A DNA stretch of 64,000 nucleotides, taken from NCBI GenBank assembly GCA_017484005.1, contig JAFUTY010000037.1:32658-96657 (forward strand), given 5' to 3'. Below are positions 59,597 to 64,000 of this stretch, one piece after another (the stretch's first letter is position 1; each line of letters begins with the position of its first letter). The DNA comes from Selenomonadaceae bacterium (GTDB taxonomy: Bacteria; Bacillota; Negativicutes; Selenomonadales; Selenomonadaceae). A program made the position numbers and the translations under genes. A model generated the notes under the pieces. It saw only the letters and a list, made by a program, of their open reading frames with translations. It did no database searches and was not told where the DNA came from.

Positions 59597-60520
59597 TTAT
59601 CCTCTCCTCATAAATTTCAATTCGCCATTCTCAACAAAAATTCTTCCGCCCGGCAAATCAATCGATGAATGCCCGCGATTTTTCTGAATCAACTCCCGCA
59701 CCGATTCAATTTGATCAAACGAAATATTTTTGAGATCGAGCCGTTCAAACCAAATTCGCAAAATCTCCCGCTGAATTGAAACGTGTTGATTCAAAAAATT
59801 CTTCCGCTTGAGTGTGAAAAATCGTTCCGCTTGAATTTTTAAAAAATCTCGATCGCTCGATGCAATTTGCGATAATCGATTCAATGTCGCGACGATGTTC
59901 GGATTGAATTCCTTGAGCATTGGCAAAATCTCGTGACGAATTCGATTCCGTGTTGTCGTCGGGAGATCATTTGTCGAATCATGACGCGGCTGCAGGTTTC
60001 GATTCCGGCAGTAATTTTCTAGCTCGAGCTTTGTAAATCCTAGCAGCGGTCGAATTAAAAATCCATCGCGCTCACGAATTCCAATCAATCCCTCGATTCC
60101 AGTTCCGCGAATCAAATTCATCAAAATTGTCTCGGCTTGATCGTCAAGATGATGTGCCGTCGCAATTAGATCAAAATTGAATTTCTCGCGAGTTTCGAAC
60201 AAAAATCGATATCGAAATTCTCTAGCTGTCGTTTCGATTGATCGATGCGATCGCTGATTTTTTTTCGCTTCATTAACTATATCTGCCGATCCTAGAAAAA
60301 ATTTCAAATTTCGATCTGCCGCAAATTTCTCGACAAATTCTGCATCGGCTCGAGACTCCTCGCCGCGAATCTGATGATCAAAATGTGCGATTCCAATTTC
60401 AAATTCGGATTCGCAAAAAAGATCTGCCAACGCTAGAGAATCAGATCCTCCGGAACATGCAACGAGAATCTTTCCCGAGAAATTTTCGCAGGATTTTTTG
60501 AATCGATTTAAAGTTTTCAT
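59597..60520 (-). CDS. tilS: tRNA(Ile)-lysidine synthase
   Basis: 307 residues from ATG 60520, overlapping the stop of the upstream gene. PP-loop CSGGSDSLALADL at about 22-34; HFDHQIRGEESRADAEFV and TAHHLDDQAETILMNLIRG are diagnostic. It modifies the wobble C34 of tRNA-Ile(CAU) to lysidine. Shorter than the E. coli enzyme (about 430), with a reduced C-terminal region, as in several small forms. Confidence 0.94.
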   Translation of the reverse strand: MKTLNRFKKSCENFSGKILVACSGGSDSLALADLFCESEFEIGIAHFDHQIRGEESRADAEFVEKFAADRNLKFFLGSADIVNEAKKNQRSHRSIETTAREFRYRFLFETREKFNFDLIATAHHLDDQAETILMNLIRGTGIEGLIGIRERDGFLIRPLLGFTKLELENYCRNRNLQPRHDSTNDLPTTTRNRIRHEILPMLKEFNPNIVATLNRLSQIASSDRDFLKIQAERFFTLKRKNFLNQHVSIQREILRIWFERLDLKNISFDQIESVRELIQKNRGHSSIDLPGGRIFVENGELKFMRRG

Positions 60521-61122
60521 CAATATTCAGTTGCAAAAATAGCGACAACATTTCCATGCCCGATAAAATGAATTCTTCGACCGGCATAACTGCAATATGC
60601 ATTTTTATCTTCACCGGAAGATGCAAGCAATTCGATTTTCTCCAATTCATCCATTCCGAGAGCCTTCAAAATCACATCGATAGTTTCATAATAAATTTTT
60701 GGATCGCGCGAGCTTTCGAGCTGCGACACAGAAATCATTGAAATATAGCCTTCGCCGTTGATAATGAAAGAAATCGCGCCATCAGGATTATCCATATATT
60801 CGGAAGTGTCATTTGGATTTTCTCGATCAAACGCGCTAATCCAGATCGTCAAAAAGCCGCCATTGATATCAAGATTTGGAAAATATTCGACGTCTGTGAA
60901 TTCGACGGGAGTATTTTCGCTCGCCTTGAGAATATCCTCCAAAAAACTTTCCGCGCCGGTGTCAACAATTCGAACTGCATTGATATCCCACATCATTGGA
61001 ACGATTCGTTCGCATTGCCGCTTGACTTGATTGAGACTGTCCTGCAGCGCGTCAGCGTGAACCTGTGGAGGATTCATCGATATCAGAATTGCCGAGAAAA
61101 TCACCGTCAAAAATTTTTTCAT
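60520..61122 (-). CDS. Secreted protein, paralogue 1 of a three-gene family
   Basis: 200 residues with a signal peptide (MKKFLTVIFSAILISM, then HADA). Shared with the two upstream genes: VDTGAESFLEDI, AISFIINGEGYISMISV and the closing RRIHFIGHGNVVAIFATE; longer than the others by an N-terminal segment. No family recognised. Stop overlaps tilS ATG. Confidence 0.75.
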   Translation of the reverse strand: MKKFLTVIFSAILISMNPPQVHADALQDSLNQVKRQCERIVPMMWDINAVRIVDTGAESFLEDILKASENTPVEFTDVEYFPNLDINGGFLTIWISAFDRENPNDTSEYMDNPDGAISFIINGEGYISMISVSQLESSRDPKIYYETIDVILKALGMDELEKIELLASSGEDKNAYCSYAGRRIHFIGHGNVVAIFATEY

Positions 61123-61146
61123 GATTCATCACCAAGTTTTTGATTT

Positions 61147-61659
61147 TTATCGTTCCGTTGCAATTATCGCAACAGTTCCATCATCGCCGGATGCAACCCA
61201 GATTCGACGATTGGAGAATTGACAGAATGCACTTCGAACATCGTCAAGCGAATCAAACAATTGCTGGCGTTCGGAATCTGTCAAGCCGATGCAGTTCAGC
61301 ACGATATCTTCAACTGCATACAAAGTCGCGAGCGGGATATAATCCGAAGAAATTCCGATCGTTTGAATGTAGCCATCAGCATTGACAAGGAAAAATACGA
61401 ATCCAGATTCGCCGTCAACTGTGAACGATGTGAGCCAGGAACTCATATTGTCATCGACGGAATCAAATTGCGGAGTGCGTTTGATTTCATCGAAATGCAC
61501 ATTGATATCAGTCGCGATGAATTGTAAATTTCGCGAAAAATTTTCCGCACCGATATCTGTGACTCTGACAAAACTCATATCGCCTTCAGCCGCTTGAATC
61601 GTTGAAATATCGCCGAACGCCATGAACATCGCAAGTATCGCCGTGAATAGATATCTCAT
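61147..61659 (-). CDS. Secreted protein, paralogue 2 of a three-gene family
   Basis: 170 residues with signal peptide (MRYLFTAILAMFMAFG, then TIQAA). Shared motifs: VTDIGAENFSRNL, FVFFLVNADGYIQTIGISSD, CIGLTDSE, and RRIWVASGDDGTVAIIATE. Predicted periplasmic. Lies 24 nt from paralogue 1 and ten nt from paralogue 3 in one operon with the chemoreceptor. Confidence 0.75.
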   Translation of the reverse strand: MRYLFTAILAMFMAFGDISTIQAAEGDMSFVRVTDIGAENFSRNLQFIATDINVHFDEIKRTPQFDSVDDNMSSWLTSFTVDGESGFVFFLVNADGYIQTIGISSDYIPLATLYAVEDIVLNCIGLTDSERQQLFDSLDDVRSAFCQFSNRRIWVASGDDGTVAIIATER

Positions 61660-61669
61660 TATGCCCTCC

Positions 61670-62167
61670 TCATTCTCCAGTCGCGAAAATCAAAACTGAA
61701 TTCGACTTCCTATCAATAAAAATCCTTCGATGCATATTCGAGCAAAAAACATTCTGCATTTCATCTTTGGAATTTTTGAGCGAATCAATTTCAGAATCTG
61801 TCAGCCCAACGCAGATCAAAGCTGCATTAATGATTTGCTCCAAAATTTCATCGTCGCCAGTAATTCCAATCGTCGAGACATATCCATCGCCGTTGACAAA
61901 GAAAATCAAACTGCCTTGAACTTTTTCCTTACCAAAAATCGAAATCCAAGCGTGCAATGGATCGCCTGGCAAATTGAAATCATCGCTGGTTTTTTGAACG
62001 TCGGCAAATTCGAAATCGCTTGCAACTCCACGCATGTGATTCAAAAATCGAGCCGCACCGATATCGACGATTTGAACGAAATCTGAATCTTGAGCGTGAG
62101 TTGTCGATGTGAAAATGATCGAATTAAAAATTATGAATGTGAAAATCGCTAGTAAAAATTTTTTCAT
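61670..62167 (-). CDS. Secreted protein, paralogue 3 of a three-gene family
   Basis: 165 residues with signal peptide ([16 protein letters not shown], then THAQ). Shared motifs: [41 protein letters not shown], and [19 protein letters not shown]. The ATG overlaps the chemoreceptor stop by four nt, so it is translated with it, which suggests a functional link such as ligand binding. Confidence 0.75.
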   Translation of the reverse strand: MKKFLLAIFTFIIFNSIIFTSTTHAQDSDFVQIVDIGAARFLNHMRGVASDFEFADVQKTSDDFNLPGDPLHAWISIFGKEKVQGSLIFFVNGDGYVSTIGITGDDEILEQIINAALICVGLTDSEIDSLKNSKDEMQNVFCSNMHRRIFIDRKSNSVLIFATGE

Positions 62168-63834
62168 ACGCTAAATTCTTTAACCTCGTCATGCAACTTT
62201 TGCGCAAGTTCTGAAAGTCTGCTGCTCGCGTCGGACATCTCATGCATTGTCGCCGCTTGTTCTTGAGTCGATGCTGAAACGTTTTGAGATTCTTCGACGG
62301 CATCTTGACTGATTCGCTGAACGTCATTAATCGCGTTGAGAATTTCTTTGCTCGTGTTCAAAACTGTTTCGATATTTTTCAGCGATTCTTGAACATGATC
62401 ATTGAGTTTCGACGCCTCTTTTTCAATTTCCAAAAAGACGCTGCCGATTTCGTTGACAGAATTCGTGCCTTCACCGATTGATTGATTTCCCGCTTGAATC
62501 GCATCGACAACTTGATTTGTATCGTTTTGAATCGTGACAATCAGATTTGAAATATTTTTTGTAGCATCGCTTGACTGTTCAGCCAATTTTCGAATTTCTT
62601 CCGCGACAACTGCAAATCCTCGACCTGCCTCGCCTGCTCGAGCCGCTTCGATTGCCGCGTTCAGAGCTAAAAGATTCGTCTGTTCAGAAATTCCGGAGAT
62701 CGTTTCGACAATCGTTCCAATTTCTTCAGATCTTTTTCCGAGGAGAGTGACTTTTTCGACTGAACTGCTTGATTGATCCGCGACAAATTTGATTTGCTTG
62801 ACCGCGTGCTCAACAGTCGATCGCCCCTCGATCGTTTTTTGCGTGCTATGTTGAGACACTTTCTGCATCGCTTGAGCGGCAGTATGAATTTCGCCGATTC
62901 TGATTTCCATGTCGTTAATCTGTTTTTGCAATTTATCGATAGTCTCAGCCTGCTCACTCATTCCGGAAGTCATGTGAACCATTCCATCGGCAACTTGATT
63001 AATCGATTGAGCAGTTTGCGACGAGTTCTCAGTCAATCTTTCCGCGGAACTTGCAACGGTTTCAGCGGAATTTGTAACATCTATCACGAGTTTTTGCAGA
63101 CTGCTTTTCATTGAATTTGCAACTCGAGCGATATCTGCAATTTCATCCTGCGTATTTATGACAATATCTCCACCACGAAGATCTCCCTTGGCGATTAGAT
63201 TCAGTGCGTCTTGAATTTTTTGTAGCGGCGCGAGAGTTCGAGTGACGATATAACTTAGAAGAATGATAGCAATGATAACAACAATCGCGACCGTCACAAT
63301 GATTGTAAACGTGAGACTATGAGCCACTGAATCCATTTCTGATTCCGGCAGACCGACGAAAAGCATTCCGATCGTCTTTCCAGCGTCAGTGATTGGATAA
63401 TATGCCGCGGAATATCTTTCGCCTTTGACTTCAGTTGAGCCGGTGAAAACTTTTCCATTATTGAGGACGTTTTTGATAACTTCCGGATCTGTCGTGCGAG
63501 TTCCAATCGCGCCAGGAATTGTTGTCGAGATTCGAGTATCGCCTTTGAAAATCGTAACCTGTCCTCGAGACAATTGCGCAAGATTCGAGACAACATCATT
63601 CGCGCCATCCATTGATTTATCGCCTTTGAACAAATTTCCATCGACGATTTTCCATTCGCCGGGATATCGCAAATCCAAAATTTCCATCGATGAATTAACA
63701 TTCGATTCGGCTTTCAATTCCAGCGCGTGATTGAATCCACTCGTCGCGCTTTGATATCCCATGTGCGCTGTAATAATGCATGCGACAACAATCATTGCAT
63801 TGACTAATAGAATGACTTTGGTTCGAAGTTTCAA
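62164..63834 (-). CDS. Methyl-accepting chemotaxis protein with Cache sensor
   Basis: 556 residues from TTG 63834 (AAAGGGGG upstream). First membrane helix about 5-25; periplasmic single-Cache domain about 30-180 ([36 protein letters not shown]); second helix about 190-212; HAMP about 213-265. The signalling domain carries the hairpin tip [20 protein letters not shown] and ends at EVKEFSV. Heads the operon of three secreted paralogues, tilS and hpt. Confidence 0.93.
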   Translation of the reverse strand: MKLRTKVILLVNAMIVVACIITAHMGYQSATSGFNHALELKAESNVNSSMEILDLRYPGEWKIVDGNLFKGDKSMDGANDVVSNLAQLSRGQVTIFKGDTRISTTIPGAIGTRTTDPEVIKNVLNNGKVFTGSTEVKGERYSAAYYPITDAGKTIGMLFVGLPESEMDSVAHSLTFTIIVTVAIVVIIAIILLSYIVTRTLAPLQKIQDALNLIAKGDLRGGDIVINTQDEIADIARVANSMKSSLQKLVIDVTNSAETVASSAERLTENSSQTAQSINQVADGMVHMTSGMSEQAETIDKLQKQINDMEIRIGEIHTAAQAMQKVSQHSTQKTIEGRSTVEHAVKQIKFVADQSSSSVEKVTLLGKRSEEIGTIVETISGISEQTNLLALNAAIEAARAGEAGRGFAVVAEEIRKLAEQSSDATKNISNLIVTIQNDTNQVVDAIQAGNQSIGEGTNSVNEIGSVFLEIEKEASKLNDHVQESLKNIETVLNTSKEILNAINDVQRISQDAVEESQNVSASTQEQAATMHEMSDASSRLSELAQKLHDEVKEFSV

Positions 63835-63895
63835 AATAACCGCCCCCTTTATTGAACCTCTGACTGAATTCTAGCATTTGACTTCAACAAACGGA

Positions 63896-63925
63896 AATAA
63901 AAAAGATCTCCGCGCGGGAGATCTT
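63896..63925 (-). terminator. Rho-independent terminator of the right-edge gene
   Basis: AGATCTCC and GGGAGATCT arms around GCGC; on the minus strand T6 follows. Immediately after the TAG at 63926. Confidence 0.75.
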
Positions 63926-64000
63926 CTACATAGAATCGGATTTCCTTTTTGTTGATTTTCGAGTTCTGGTTTTTTTTGGCGAATCGGAATTTTTGGATTG
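63926..64000 (-). CDS. C-terminal end of an unidentified gene (runs off right edge)
   Basis: 24 codons then TAG, Lys/Ser/Arg-rich tail (SPKKTRTRKSTKRKSDSM). The adjacent minus-strand terminator supports a real gene end. No function can be given. Confidence 0.5.
   Translation of the reverse strand, partial: QSKNSDSPKKTRTRKSTKRKSDSM

Overview
This is bacterial chromosomal DNA, A+T-rich, with long same-strand gene runs. It looks like a low-GC Firmicute that has an outer membrane, most likely Negativicutes (Selenomonas-like). Firmicute traits are the LytR-CpsA-Psr protein, HPr with Ser46, a zinc-ribbon L28, ChW repeats and frequent TTG/GTG starts behind strong GGAGG sites. A TolC-type outer-membrane protein beside a MacAB exporter indicates an outer membrane. 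The assignment is inference; no 16S gene is present.

Layout. 1-12051 (-): guaA followed by six paralogous two-domain DUF4422 glycosyltransferase-like genes, an LCP ligase and the start of an ABC-F gene. 12189-16827 (+): trpD, HD-GYP, deoD, a GspC-like protein, mtlD. 16892-20645 (-): a large RTX-repeat protein, broken twice. 20797-20967: two tRNA-Val genes. 21046-25005 (+): acyl-CoA ligase, a split asparagine-synthase-like gene, and a DUF29-like gene with an in-frame TAG. 25076-27441 (-): ChW protein, LacX-like epimerase, cyclase remnant, hypothetical. 27562-30388: GGDEF gene whose 3' end is duplicated around an inserted nuclease cassette. 30435-35888 (-): small protein with a tract-bearing promoter, korDABC, orphan Mod methylase. 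36010-38952 (+): M48 protease, rpmB, two flavin reductases. 39009-44283 (-): EamA transporter and a TolC-MacAB exporter. 44376-44750 (+): ridA. 44844-50977 (+): a RiPP biosynthetic cluster. 50985-55016 (-): PRC-barrel protein, TPR protein, lone TnpB. 55287-58660 (+): three HPr genes, a degenerate HPr-like chimera, enzyme I. Then a 6S-like RNA, and (-) hpt, tilS, three secreted paralogues and a chemoreceptor.

The unifying theme is phase variation by long G/C homopolymers. I count eight tracts of 9-15 nt. Four lie at the junction between the N-terminal domain and the DUF4422 domain, where they encode a polyproline linker. One lies at the domain junction of the asparagine-synthase-like gene, and one just inside the start of the RTX gene. 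Two lie between the -35 and -10 boxes of near-identical promoters. By frame arithmetic only one DUF4422 copy (G15) is ON. Every other coding tract is one base short of restoring a full-length product.

The most promising undescribed system is the RiPP cluster at 44844-50977. It has a 41-residue Cys-rich precursor (too short for routine ORF calling), a PqqD-like recognition protein, a SPASM radical SAM enzyme, a second radical SAM enzyme, a creatininase-family protein, a methyltransferase, an amidohydrolase-GNAT fusion and an alpha/alpha-toroid protein. All are driven by a promoter whose spacer contains G15.
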